From Chrysemys picta bellii (taxonomy: Eukaryota > Chordata > Testudines > Emydidae), in assembly GCF_011386835.1 (NCBI RefSeq), contig NC_088796.1, forward strand, positions 30,087,011 through 30,151,010: a stretch of DNA of 64,000 nucleotides. Reading direction: 5' to 3'. Position numbers and translations under genes: made by a program. Shown here piece after piece: positions 10,164-22,765 of this stretch; within the stretch, counting starts at the first letter, position 1, and each line of letters opens with the position of its first letter. The notes under the pieces were generated by a model that was not told where the DNA came from, did not search any database, and was given only the letters and a program-made list of their open reading frames with translations.

Positions 10164-11227
10164 TTTCCTAATACAGTTTCAGATGGGCTGTTTCTGTATT
10201 GCTAGTTGCATAAAGGGCTTACATTCATTTCCTGTTAAAGGAACTGAGAACATCCATGCAAATTTGAATGGACACAATCTCTAGTTATCTGGTAGTTTTC
10301 TGAGGCTTTAGTGTATGACTAAGAAATAGTCTTCCAGAATCAGGACGCAGCAGGGAGGGGGGCATCCCTCCACAATAACTGATCATAATTAGTGTTTATT
10401 GCTGACCAACATCAGTCAGGTGCACTTCCTCTATCAAGAATGTTCCAGAACACTCAAGAAACATATTTTGTAAAATTCATAACCCCTCAGATATTCCCAG
10501 TCGAAGGAAAAAAATCTTTAAAATACCTCTCATATCACTGGGATTAAGCATTATTTGCTTTCAGTGTTCCATGCTTTTGAAGTTATCAGTTGCGGATTTG
10601 CTTTTAACCTTAAGCACTACCCCCATTTTATTGAATATTATTTGGTAGCCATTTTTTCCTGCCAGCAGGTTTCTCATCAGTTGAAACTATTTGCTGCAAG
10701 ATCTGATTATATCTACCTGCAGAGCAATGTTTTCTTAACAAGGCTGCATTTTCTGTCATGTTGTAATAACATTTTGTTCTTTTTCGCTTTGCTGCTTTTT
10801 TCTCATACACGAGCTAACACAGGCACAATAAAGCAAATCTATAGAACCCATGTTCCATCAAACAAATTTCAATTTGAGATATTTATTGTAACAAATATAG
10901 ATTTTCTCATTAACATATATCCTTCTACTGACTTGAGAAGAATTTGGTCAATGCTTCTTGTGTTTTAATGATCATGAGTATGCCAACAACAGCAACCAGA
11001 TATAGACTAGACATTTGACTAGTGAAAAACAGGTCCTATATTACCACCTTCATTAATAGTTGTAACTCAAGCACTAGGACAAATGCACTTTCTTTGAAAG
11101 GGATACAGTCTATCAGGTTGTAAATGTCATATATTTAAAATTAAATTTTGGTATGTGTCATTAATAGAACCTCAAATTATTAAAAATGAAAATTCTAAAA
11201 ATATAATGTACTGTTCACCATTACGTC
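10164..11227. other. Unassigned AT-rich DNA
   Basis: The 137-codon frame at 10555-10968 starts at TTG, is driven by AT-rich composition and has no recognisable domain. I do not regard it as a gene. Confidence 0.5.
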
Positions 11228-11640
11228 ACTGCGTAGGAAAAATCGTAAGTATGGCAAAAGACCACCCTGGCTTAACCAGGAGATCTTCAATGATCTGAAA
11301 CTCAAAAAAGAGTTCTACAAAAAGTGGAAATTAGGTCAAATTACAAAGGATGAATATAAATAAATAACACAAGTGTGTAGGGACAAAATTAGAAAGGCCA
11401 AGGCAGAAAACGAGATTAAACTAGCTAGAGACATAAAGGGTAACAAGAAAACATTCTACAAATGCATTAGAAGCAACAGGAAGACCAAGGACAGGGTAGG
11501 CTTATTACTCAATGAGGGAGGAAAAACAAGAACAGAAAATGTGGAAATGGCAGAAGTGCTAAATGATTTTTTTGTTTCAAAAGTTTTCACAGTTTGTTTC
11601 AAAAGTTTTGTTTCAAAAGTTTAGTAGCAATTGGACATTT
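11228..11640 (+). pseudogene. CR1 LINE ORF2 fragment (linker before reverse transcriptase)
   Basis: Translation gives [19 protein letters not shown], one in-frame stop, then [20 protein letters not shown] and [20 protein letters not shown], ending [10 protein letters not shown]. This is the region between the endonuclease and the reverse transcriptase of CR1 elements. The fragment stops where the palm domain would begin and ends in a short tandem array (11569-11623). It is a dead piece. Confidence 0.85.
11569..11623. repeat. Short tandem array of TTTGTTTCAAAAGTT units
   Basis: Three copies of TTGTTTCAAAAGTTT, the second and third adjacent, lie at the broken end of the CR1 piece. They probably arose by slippage. 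Confidence 0.8.
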
Positions 11641-11696
11641 AACATAGTGAATGCCAGTGGAAATGAGGTAGGATAAGAGGCCAAAATAGGGAAAAA

Positions 11697-11838
11697 ACCC
11701 AGGGTTGTGAGTTCAATCCTTGAGGGGGCCACTTAGGGATCTGGGGCAAAATCAGTACTTGGTCCTGCTAGTGAAAGCAGGGGGCTGGACTCAATGACCT
11801 TTCAAGGTCCCTTCCAGTTCTAGGAGATGGGATATCTC
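11697..11838 (+). repeat. Turtle Cry-type SINE, 5' truncated
   Basis: GGTTGTGAGTTCAATCCTTG contains a polymerase III B-box-like core (GAGTTCAATCC) from a tRNA-derived head. It is followed by the body GGGGCCACTTAGGGATCTGG and a CR1-like tail with GGACTCAATGACCTTTCAAG and GTCCCTTCCAGTTCTA. The A-box half is missing. The tRNA head joined to a CR1-like 3' end is characteristic of turtle SINEs mobilised by CR1, and is the best taxonomic pointer in the window. Confidence 0.85.
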
Positions 11839-14800
11839 CAAAAAATTACATGGAGTCATGAATACTACAGGGGCCCCTTTAAATACAAACAGCTATTTTC
11901 AGTGGAATATTTTTTTTAAAAATCATGATACATTTTCTATTCGTTTTATACTTTGTAAAAGCCTAGTTTTACAAAACCTAAATTTTAGGCCTAGATTGAT
12001 CTGACAATGTCCATTTAAAGAAATGATTATGTAAAGAAAGCTCTTTGGGTATGCTTTACCTTTTATTACTTTAGAGCTGGGGGTGGGGGCATTGGGCAAC
12101 TCATATGTGAGGAAAAAAACCTAGCAAATTCTTGGGTTGTAGCCAATTCCTTAGCTAAGCCACGAACTCCATATTTGGCTTGAAATGAGGAATTTCCCCC
12201 CCCCCAACAGCTGTCTCTGGAGTCAATATAAACTGTTCTAGACTATTTAGTAACCAACGGAGTGATACTATAGAAAAGCTTAAAAAAAGGTTGTGTAGCG
12301 TTGAACTTCATAGGGAAGTATGTTAGAGAACATTACAGAAATTCATATTCATATTTTCATTTTTACAGTACATTACCTAACAAGAGTGCCCTCTGAGGGC
12401 TTTATCCTGCAACCCAAAGTCATGTGAATAGGTGAATAGTTTTTTATGAGTAAATCTCTCTGAGATCAATAAAACTACTTTGAGTAAAGACCAGGCATTT
12501 TGTTATATAATAAAATCTCTTTCATTTATTCCTTGTGAGATTTTTAAAATATCCTTGCACACCCTTTTTCTCTAACTATGCTTTTTTGATCCATTGCCTG
12601 AAGGGAGGATGCTTTCTGGAAGAGTATTTGCTGATGGGAGCATTCACCACCTTTCACCTCAAACAACCCCCCTTTCTCCTCCTCACAACTCTGCAAGGAA
12701 AGATTTTCCTCAAGTAGAGTTTTACCATTTTGAATTCACTGAACATTCAATCAAATTCCCCAGCCACAATTTAGAAAACACTTTCTAAAGTGGATGCTTC
12801 TTTTTGTTCTTTCATTTTATGCACCATTATCAAAAAATGAGGCAAATCAAATTTTTTAAAACTCTGATTACATCCCCAGTTGAGCTGAAATTCTGTGCTG
12901 GTCCAGAGTAGGAAACTTGGTAATGGAACAGAGCTGTGGTCACCTACTCTAGGTGTCTGATATTTATACCACTGCACAAGCTGCAACCTTACTGTATATT
13001 TAAACAATGTATTAAAAAGAGTGCACACAAATAAAGACTGACAGCTAGATATAAACCAGAACCAGCTGGAGTAAGGGGGCTGTGGTACTGTATCTTCTCT
13101 CATGAAACATTTTGCCATCTGCTAAAATCAATGTATATTTTATAATTATCATAGAAGATGAGCACTGTTGAACTCTGAAGTATTGACTTAGAAGATTTGG
13201 ATGATCTCTAGAAAGAAAGTATTACAAAAATGTATCGCAGGAAAAAATAGTCTTCTTGGGATTCCTCCCTTTAAGGGGAGATCAAAAGAATGTAATAAAA
13301 ATCAGTTTACTTTGTACAGAAATGCAATAGGATTTTAGAGCTGTTTTACAAATAAAAAGAAAGAATAGACCCACTTTGGGGACTGATGTGGTACAATGTT
13401 AGGACATTTAATCTGAAGTTTTTAACTCACATGGTATTATGTTTGTTTTAACAAAGATTGGTTCTATTGTGGTTGTAAAGGTAACACACATTTGGAGCAA
13501 AGCTGTTCTAAATCTGTTTAACCAAATCCAAGTAGTGAAACTGTAGGAATCTAAAAAGTGCAAAAAAGCTTAATGCTCACCACACAGGGTAGATGTCAGC
13601 TAGCTTGATGTATTTATGTGGCTGAAAAGATACATTCTTTTCTGATCCTGATTGACTGATTTTTAACTTTTGTTTAAATTAATTCAGTTTTTAGTCCTTG
13701 TGGTTGCAAAAATAACCTTCTAATATGACCTGAATGTAATGGATGCAGCGCTGTCTTCCTAAATCTGCAGACAGCCTGAAACAATGACTTCAAAGGGTGT
13801 GAACTTTTCTACTACCATTAATCTGATTGGCATATTAACGATAAATAGCTAATGCTCATGTTAAATTAACTGCTGATCATTTTAACAGATGAGATCTAGG
13901 AGGAGGCGGGACTTGGGAGTTGCTGCAGGGGAAGAACAGAGGACACCTATATACAAAGATATAGAGGAGCGAGAGAAACAGAGAAAGGAGGATGGAGAAG
14001 AAAGTGAAACAAAGGGCAGTGGTCCTAAAGGAGAGCAGATGTTCTTTCTGAGTGGTTCTGGATATAGCAATAAGATCCCGAGCAGCTAATAGTAATAATG
14101 AAAGCAACTAAAAGTATAGTTACTTACATAAAGGCAAGATTCTATGCTGGGTGTCTCTGCAAATCTTCCACTGATATCAGTAGGAGCTCCATTGAGGATT
14201 AAGAACAGTATGGCATCCTATATTTGCATGTTGGCCTCTGAACTATAATTTAAAATAAAATTCTCTCTCTCTCCATTGAATGAGTTTGATGTTCTGGCTT
14301 AGTCAGTAATATTTACTTTTGTACCCTAGCAAACCATTTCCTCACTGTTGTCTTCAAGGAGAATAGCTTCTCCACATCCATGATACTGACAGACCACACA
14401 GCAGGCACATATTCTAGCCCTTGTTTATAGGCCCAAATTCTCTGTCCAGTGCCCAACCTGAATAACCCAGCTGGCTGGTGGAGATCCTACCCCAAAAGCT
14501 GAAGTAGGTTTTGTGGCCCTACTGTACCATAGACCAGCTGGGAGGGAAAGAGATCACGATCCATGTAGGCAGTAGCTTTTCTGTCCCTTGAAGCTATTAT
14601 GCATGGTTGTGCCAGGAGCATCTGAACAGTGGTTCTCCATAGCTTGGAGGGTTCTTAGAAAGTTCTGATGTGACATGTAATTTAGACTGAAAAACCTCAG
14701 GTTGTTTCAGTGCAATTCAATGGGCTCACTCCCAGCAAGTCAAGTGATAATGGACCTGTCCACTGCCACTATCACAAAGATATTTGTGAAGAAGAAGGTG

Positions 14801-17800
14801 ACATCACTGCAAGAGGAGACCATTGTATAACTTAGCCAGGACACAGTGTTATACCCAGTGCCCTACGACAATTGGAGAAAATTTAAACCTCACTCTTCTG
14901 TGATGTTTTCCATACATGTTGTGTAAAACAGGCTCCCAGGACACCTTTATAAGGGTAGTTTCTGGGAATGAAGAGGGAGGTTGTGCAAATATTAATGTAG
15001 TCTCTGACTAAATTAATTTTGTTCTGGATTTCCCATAGGCTTCAGGGAAGGAGGATATGGGTTTCTTGGCCCATCCTCTCTACATCTGTGGACTTTTGAC
15101 TCCATGAGGGCTCTGTGGAGAGTCCAGGCCTGGGGATGCTGATACAAAGGCAGGCAACACCTGCCTTCCACATAGGATTTAGGTACAGAAGGCCTCCTCT
15201 ACCCTGATAATTTTGTGGGAATGTTTGGACCCAAAATTATGACATTACAAGGAAAGGTGAGGAGTTTTTGGGGGGTGGGAGAGAGAGGGAGGGAGAGAGG
15301 GAGAAAGCAAAGGTTACATGCTCAGTGAGTTTACATTTCTATTATTCACCCTTCCTAGTCTCATTCTTGTTTGCTCACAGATATTTGAATAGACTTCTGC
15401 TGCACACCATATATTCTGTGTTCCAGTGTGTATCATAGACACCAATTATGAATCCTTTTCAAATCTATGATGCTTTATCTAGGAAGTATTAAATTTACAG
15501 AACATCCAGTCTGTGTCACTAAATGAATCCATTGACTAACTGAACCAACTGTCACACATGTGCCCAGTTGTTAAAAGGCTAAAACTTTCTACCTTACGCT
15601 ATTGCTAGGTTGGTATAATTTGCTCTAAGAATCTGCATGGCATAATAATGTTTAAGATCCTAGATTGAAATCTCCTCATGGTAGGGTCTTGGAGTTATTG
15701 TCTTGCATAGTGACAAGACTGACAAATAATAACGATAATTATTTGAATCTTGTAGCAAAATATATGTTTTGAAAGCTGATCATGGCAGGTCTATTGCAAG
15801 AAGTTCTGAAACCAGTGGTTTAGGTTAAAAGTTGTGTATATATCTATCCAGCTCCAGTCTCTTAACTTGCCAATACTTTGTTTAAAATTAATCACATGCC
15901 TGCTTTTGAACTTAATGGTAAGGTAGCTTCTTTATAAAACCTCTGAAATGAAAACAATCACTTAAAACGCTCAGTCTACAGTCTGCAGTAAATCAAATGT
16001 CTCACTTGTTTAAATGTTACTGAACATATCCTCATCGAAGAAAAAAAAACCTCATTGTTCTCAGTTTTTGGAAAGTAATATCCTCTTTAAAATTTATTAT
16101 TTTTTAGAAAAACAGCCATTTAATAAAAGCTGATATTTATCATTTCAGCACAGTTTAAATTAATATTAAAGTGGATTTATGCTTATTATATTGATAGTAT
16201 AAAATTTATGATGTCCTTAACAGTTCACCTCCTTGCCTTTTAATAAATCAGGATGAGTAAATGACTTGTTAGAAAAATACATTGTTTTAATTTAACTACT
16301 TTAAATGCTTTCAGAAAAAAGTGTGTGTGTGGGGGGGAGTTTGGATTGTATTACTACCTTGGTAAAGGCTTTTAGAGTAAGGGGGTCCAATTCTGCAATC
16401 CTAAATCACATGAGTAACCCTGTTAAAGGCAATGGGACTGCTTGTATGAGTATAAGGATTACAGTTTTGGGCCCATAATTTTAGTGGCCTAAATAAGTCT
16501 GGGTCAGATTCTCTGGTCTGCTTAGCCCAGCTTGCACTGAATGGTCATCCGGTGGTGACTGAAGAACTGCCCCTTTGCAGGGGAATTCTCCATTGGCAGA
16601 GACAGTAATTCTTCCTGCTTCCACCCCACTCTTGGCAAAAGGGGATCGGAGGAGATGGGTCTAGAGAATTCTGAGGCTGTACCATTTCCTTTTTATCAGG
16701 GACCTTACATTAGTGGAGAGTTGAGCTTAGTGGAATTCTGCTCTTCCACACCCCATTCTCCTCCCTGTCGGGCTCATTTCCCTCTCCCAGAATGCCCATC
16801 ATGGACGTTCCATCTTCCCCTTGTAGACATTAGTACATCGGAGGTGTAAGTCAGAGCTGCTCCTGTGTATCTCTAACTTGCATTGTGGCCAGTTGACTGA
16901 AGATCAAGGAGCCACAATGAGCTCCCTTCAGTGTTCCCTCTTCACTGTGGGGCGGACAATCTGCCTCATGTTTCCAGCAGCTGTATCCATCCTTGAATGT
17001 CCCATCTGATCAAAATTGTGTTCACCTACTTTTCATGTCTTTTTCTGCAAGTGGAACGATACCTTTCCCAAACCCTACAACAGCAGCAGCATAGCCAGGG
17101 TAATATTTTATAACCAATAATTAATTCTATAACATTATACAAGACAAATCCTAGGATTCCTTTCCCAATGTTTGATTTGTGTATTGATTGATAACAGATT
17201 CAGGCTCAAGAGCACCGCCTATTGATGAATACACCAGGGGTCAGTCCCAGAGCACCCGTTATTAGTGTTAATGTAATTGACATCAACACTTCCCTCTGAA
17301 ATCCATAACCTCTAGGACCAAGCAGTCAAGGAAACTTTTGGAAACAACTGACATGGGCCTATTTTTGTTGTTATTGTTTCTGGGATTAACATGGAGACAT
17401 TTGTTTTATTGTAGACATTAGTCTAAGTGTTCAGAGATTAACTTCTGAGTACAAAACTTCTTATGAACTAATATAACATGATTACAACTTAAAATGGAGA
17501 CTATTTATGGCAATACAACCTTTTTCTGGGATTGCCTCAGATCTCACAGGCTAAATAGGGCCAGACTTGGATGGGAGTTGGTGTGGGAGTCATTAGGTGG
17601 CATACTGCCTTTTGAGTCAATATTGAACCAATGCCACATATTAGGGTTAATATAGTTTACATCTTCCCTGGCCTCATTCTTCAAGGTGACCTGTCATGTC
17701 CCAGTGTGAAAGAGGGAATGGGATTCAGGTCATGCGGGGAACACAGGCCAAGTTAAGGAGAGAGGTTCTGGCTGAGGAGAATGAATCTATCATGCCCTCC

Positions 17801-17819
17801 CATGGTAGAACCTGCAGGA
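11839..17819. other. Six kilobases without recognised gene or clear element
   Basis: Composition is AT-rich and single-copy-like. Small phrases such as CCTGCAACCCAAAGTCATGT near 12409 and GCAATCCTAAATCACATGAG near 16395 recur in related form near 20.6, 35.1 and 55.7 kb and are probably worn SINE or MITE tails. A GT/G run lies near 16321 and a G/A-rich stretch at 15269-15306. Frames at 12771-13118 and 13877-14107 show no support. Confidence 0.5.
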
Positions 17820-18058
17820 ACTGTAGCAGAGCCAGAAATCTGTCCAAGACAGAAAGGATGGTCCTGTGGCTGCAGTGCTATGCTAGCACTTAAAAGACCT
17901 TGGTTCAATTCCCTGGTCTACTACAGACTTCCTGTGTGATCTTGTGCAAGACAATTAATCTCTTTGTGCCTCACAGGGGTACTAGAGATGGAGTTCTATT
18001 ATCCTCAGCAAAGTGGGGATAACAGTGCTGCTCTGCCTCACAGGGGTACTAGAGATGG
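17820..18058 (+). repeat. MIR-like SINE with an internal duplication
   Basis: CCTTGGTTCAATTCCCTGG is a tRNA-type B-box region. It is followed by ACTTCCTGTGTGATCTTGTG, CAAGACAATTAATCTCTTTG and AAGTGGGGATAACAGTGCTG in MIR order. A 23-bp segment starting CCTCACAGGGG occurs twice exactly, at 17969-17991 and 18036-18058. Only the second is where the MIR consensus would have it. Confidence 0.75.
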
Positions 18059-18295
18059 GCAGGAATTTCTGTTAGGAATGATTCTTCCCTCCAAAAAAAC
18101 CCTTTTTTCAAAACCAAAATTTTCCAAAGGCATTCCAGGCAGGCAGCTGAAACATTCTGTTTTAGTTCTCCCGAAAAGCAGTTTTTCTTGAAATCCCTTC
18201 CTGTGAAAAACTTCATATTTTTGACATTTTCTCATGCCTTGGGGGGGAATTTGTTTAAAAAAAGAAATTTTTGAGGGGATTTTGATTCTCTAACT
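18046..18295. repeat. AT-rich element with AGAGATGGGC-type end (probable)
   Basis: After ACTAGAGATGGGCAGGAATT comes a stretch rich in TTTTC and AAAATTTTCC, in the style of the elements at 41.7 and 49.5 kb. The far end is not clear. Confidence 0.4.
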
Positions 18296-18780
18296 AGCTG
18301 TAATAAATACATTAAAGATTGTAAAGCTCTCAGATACTATGGTAACAGGGGTTATATAAGTACAATAGATAGTGTATTTCTCTTTACTATGTGGTCTGTG
18401 TACTATTTAAGATGTCATTAAATATTCATTACCTAGATTTTAAATATTTAGGTTTTCTAAATAATGCAATAAGTAAATATATTGTTGTCATTTAGCTAGC
18501 TTCACTGGTTTTTCATATAGATCTCATTGGGTCTTCATGTCAATACAGATAACAGTTGGAACTCTCAATACAACAAGAGGGCACTACTTGTCGTCCATTA
18601 GCAAACGAACAAAAAATTCTTGGAAGGGCTTGACTGCAGGACAGTTATTTTCTCTCTTGAATTAAAGAAAAAGCAAATAAATTGCAAAGTACTTTTCCAA
18701 TTTTTTTAATTATTGCATTTTTCATCATCAGTATTTCCCAACTTTTGTTCAATCAAATGCACTCTTTGTATCTGTATAAT

Positions 18781-18932
18781 TGTGTTTGTATTTACATTTT
18801 CCCAGGCTCTTGTAGCGCCTCAAGGAGTAATTTATGGGGCTATAATAATGTGTTATATTATCATGGCCCCATAAATGACTTCCTGAGGCACTAAAAGAGC
18901 CTGGGAAAATGTAAACACAAATACAAACAAGA
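18781..18932. repeat. Long inverted repeat (hairpin MITE or fold-back)
   Basis: Left arm 18784-18849 (GTTTGTATTTACATTTTCCC, then AGGCTCTT..GCCTCA and TTTATGGGGC) pairs with right arm 18855-18928 over about 65 bp, with a loop of only a few bases. No clear target duplication is seen. Its family is unknown to me. Confidence 0.75.
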
Positions 18933-19263
18933 AACAAATACCTGCAAAACAAAGAAAGCACAAAGAAGGGTAATATATGACCCTATGCTCACCTCTGTTT
19001 AAAGCCTCAACCCAGCTCCCATTGAGGTCAGTAGGAGTTTTATTTTTGACTTCAGTGGAAGCAAAACTGTGTGTCTTAAAACCTCAACTGTAATATTGTT
19101 AGCTTTTATATTTAAAGATACTGATTGTATCTATTTAGTGATATAAGGCTATAATTAGTCACTACTAAATATAAAAAATGTAATTTAGTACTGAATATTT
19201 GGAAATGCTCCCTTTTCTTTATTTTTGATTCATTAGTAAGTTATCTAGGGATTTTTATTCCTT

Positions 19264-19360
19264 CAGGAAGCAATATAGTCCAGTGGACTGGGAATCAGGG
19301 GACCTGGATTCTATCCTCAGCATTACAAATTGCTATGTGACCTTATGGAAGTCATTTAGG
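19264..19360 (+). repeat. MIR-like SINE fragment
   Basis: AGTCCAGTGGACTGGGAATC, then GACCTGGATTCTATCCTCAG and GCTATGTGACCTTATGGAAG follow the central part of MIR. The ends are lost. Confidence 0.7.
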
Positions 19361-21099
19361 GCCAGACCTCTAATTCCAGGTGTCCAACTTTAGCCACGTT
19401 GCACTGATTGACTCTTGCTCTGGGGCTGCAAAGCAGCAGAAAACTGGCTAACTGGGGGCCTGAGGATACTCCGGTGAAAGGGCAATTCTTGGGTGGCAAA
19501 TAGTTGCCATAGCACCATTTTGCCATCCCTCCTTCCTAGGTTCTTGATTCATGGGATGTTTCCAGGAGGCAAGAAGCAAGGCATGGATAAGTTGCTTTGC
19601 TATCCCCAGCTGCTGGAACACCTTCTTGGTTCTGTGGGCAGCTGGGTGTAAGTCAGAGCAGAGATCAGGGTACTCTAACATATCCTGGTGTCCAGACTGG
19701 CACATGGAAACCCCAGGATCCAGAAATGTAAAGCCACTTTGGCCCTAGGCATAGGGGGGATTTGTGCTGTCCTGATCAGACAGGCAGTGCAGAAATTAAG
19801 GCAGGTGAGAACCCTCCTTACTTGTCAGGAATTGAAATATAATGAAAACCCCCCAATTTATCTGATAGACACTTCCTCGAGACCAAGACATGTGCATATG
19901 GAACTGAATTGCCGTTCTCTTGTGTCTGAGGTGCATTTAGATAATTACCTCTTTCTTTAGATTGAAAACACTTTTTCATACATGTAATGAATGGCTACTT
20001 AAATGCTCACTAAGGGTCTAAGTTCACGGAAGCAAAAAGTCATGGGAGTTGGAGAACAATGAAGAGTTGATTAAAATACTGAGACCTGAAGAACAAAATC
20101 AAATTGTTATTTTCCAAATGATAAGCAGCAGACGTTGGGGATGATGCACAACTTAAAGTCCACTTTGCTTCGGTGTGTATAGGGATATCTGTAATGATTG
20201 TGAAGGACTAAGTTAAGGAGATGAATATATTTCAGCCACGCAGAACAAGGGAGAAGAGCTGAATATATCTCAGCCATGCAGAAGAGGGGTGAAATCAAAT
20301 GATGAAATCATGTAAGCATCACACAGCTGCAGTCCTGGCAGAGTCTAAAAGGAAGGTTATAGAATAAAACTCTTCAGGACTCTTTAGGCCTTGATAGTGT
20401 ATTGGTATCTTACTGACTTCTATTAGACCTTTGTCCAAGTTGCTGAGGAAGACCCTTTTCAGCCAATGTAATCAGAGGCCAGGTTGGAGATCCCTTACTC
20501 ACTCTGGTGAACATTTACTCACTAGCTTCAATGGGTCTGCTTGTGGAAGTAAATGCTCCACCACATGAGCAAGCTAGCCCTATATGGTTTGATGATTTAG
20601 GCCCAATCTTGTTCCCCTTAGATTCAATAGGATTTTGCCAATAACTCCCGTGGGAATAGGATCAGGTCCTGTGTGAGAATATTTTATGCAGTTGAGGCAA
20701 CCTCCACTTACCTTTTGTCATCATGAGGAAGCATATACCAAATGAAAAAGAAATGAAGTAGGGTGAGGTAATGAGGTAGGCTTTGTCTACAATACCGATG
20801 GTTTGTAGAAGTGGGGGTGTTATCCAATGAACGTCCAGTCAACACTGTATGACCCTCTAACCCCCCCCCCACCCCAGCAGTGAACTCAGTTCTGAATGAC
20901 AGATCTTGGCCAAATGCACCCTGTTATGTTTTCCATCAGTAAAGCTGGATATCTGTGTATAATTCCTGTGGGATCCAAGGATAGTAATGTATACACATAG
21001 AAAAAGTTCAATTTCAAGTAGCTGCTAACATCCAGTAAACATTGTGTTCCAAAATTCCTTTCAAGGCTCATAGCACACAACGAGTTTTGTTCTAAACAC
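19361..21099. other. Unassigned DNA
   Basis: No gene recognised. 20220-20285 contains two similar 30-bp units built around ATATATCTCAGCCA / ATATATTTCAGCCA. A run of C occurs near 20865. GGCTTTGTCTACAATACC at 20777 resembles a single Harbinger-like end, but no partner end is visible. Confidence 0.5.
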
Positions 21100-21151
21100 T
21101 GCAGTTCTTCGCAATGTCCAAGACTTCTGGTGGGAAGACTTCATACTCTGA
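21100..21151 (-). CDS. Possible last exon of an unidentified host gene
   Basis: On the minus strand TCATTCTTTTCTTTTCAG is a strong pyrimidine tract and splice acceptor. It is followed by a short open frame reading YEVFPPEVLDIAKNCSV and then TAG. The composition is richer in GC and less repetitive than the flanks. If real, it encodes the last 17-18 residues of a protein whose other exons lie beyond the window or further right, with the 3' untranslated region running left from 21099. No upstream exon was found and I do not recognise the peptide, so it could be chance. Confidence 0.3.
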
Positions 21152-21419
21152 AAAGAAAAGAATGAGAGAATATTTCACACTGAAACTACTATAGGCAGAA
21201 AGCCCTTTTCCTAGCCATAATCCAGGTATTTCTAGTGTGCCCATCACTGAGTCATTTAAGCAAAAAGCATTTCAGTTCAGCTTGTAGAGTCATTTTTAAA
21301 ACTGTATCTCTGCGTGTAGATTATTAAGGGCAATATAAGTTAGGTATGTTTTGTGTAAAAAGGACACTCGAATAACTTTAATAAAAAAATTAGAAGTCAG
21401 AAGTGGACACTCACACAGA

Positions 21420-21830
21420 TCCTCATAGTACCATGAGCACCCCCAAGGTCCTCCCCAGTAGTATGTTTCCTTCTTCCCTCCTACCTCCCACCTCAATAAG
21501 TTCACAAACTTCTCACTCTCCCAACCACCCTTCATTCACTCCTCCTCCTTTATTTCAGTTTCTCCTCATCACCCAAAAAGCATTGCCTCTCCCAACCCTC
21601 AGTTTCCTCTCCTTCTTCCCACAGACCTATTCTCCCATAAATAGCCTTTCCCTCTTCCAATCACACCTCATCCTCCTCTCCCAAAGATGCTTCCTCTGCC
21701 TGTGTACCCAAGCCCAATTTCAGCACAAGGCTCTGCCTTGATCCTCTATTGCCTCCCCCATGAGTCTGCCCTACCCAGATCCCCTCCCTTGGTCCCCCTG
21801 AGCCTGTATCCTCTCCAGCCAAGATCCACC
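21420..21830. repeat. Pyrimidine-rich, G-poor tract
   Basis: About 400 bp of the plus strand is dominated by C and T (for example CTCCTCCTCCTTTATTTCAG at 21540), with very few G. The strand skew is strong, but no unit repeats exactly. Confidence 0.7.
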
Positions 21831-22765
21831 AGCTCACAGGTTCTCTCCATGAAGTTATGTGCTTCCAGCTACTGTGTGTTGTGACCATTGTAACTGGACA
21901 GGCAGTGTGCACATCAAAACTGTCTTATTTACCATTTATTTTTTGAAGTTACTGTAAATTCAATTCAATTGAGAAGAATGTCTGAGCATATTCTGTGCTG
22001 CCCCTGTGAGCTCAATGGAAATTCTACAGAGAAAGAAAATGTCTTTTTGATATATTTTCCAAAAAAGCACATGTATACACAGCCACACCCACTCATAATA
22101 AACAGAGCAGAACCTTTGCTCAGCCACATGGCAACCTTACAACAGTCTATATAATCAACATTGATGTTACAGCAGAAAATTCCTTCATGTTTAACCCACA
22201 GTTTGCTTCTTCACACAGCACAAACCACAGACGTCAACCACTGCAGTTTATCCAAACACCAGAGTTCCACCCCAGCTTCTAGGTCAGAAGTGCACGCACA
22301 CACGGACACAACTGCATATATGTATACACAAACACCTCCCTGTTCCCCCAAATCCTCTCAAGTAGCTTGACTTTCATACTCACACCTTCTGTGGTGAGGA
22401 GAAGTCAGCTCCCTAAGCTTCCCTGAAAGCTACAAGCTGTTTTACTTCGAGGACATGACATCTCATGATTTCAAGAATTGAGTTAGCCCTAAAAAAATCT
22501 GTGAGATTGGCTTTGAAATCATGAAGTTAAAAATAAATAAATGTTGGGTTCTTTATCTCCTGGTTTTGGGCCTTCACAGTGCACTGAGGTCACATTTTCA
22601 AGCTTTTCTTTGCTAGAATCTTACATTTAAAAAAAATGAAAGCTGAGATTCTCATTTAATCACTTGACTCCAAAAGCTGGGGCTTTCTGAAACTTGCCAA
22701 ATATTGCCAGACTCACGATAAAATCTCGAGTTGACAACGCTACTCATGAACACATAACTTTAACA

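Noticed and set aside
10555..10968. A 137-codon plus-strand frame
   Set aside because: Starts at TTG, AT-rich, no recognisable domain, no exon-like borders.
14629..14660. CAGTGGTTCTCCATAGC as a hAT terminus
   Set aside because: No opposite terminus or 8-bp duplication found.
20777..20800. A lone Harbinger-like end (GGCTTTGTCTAC)
   Set aside because: No matching second end or TAA duplication within reach.
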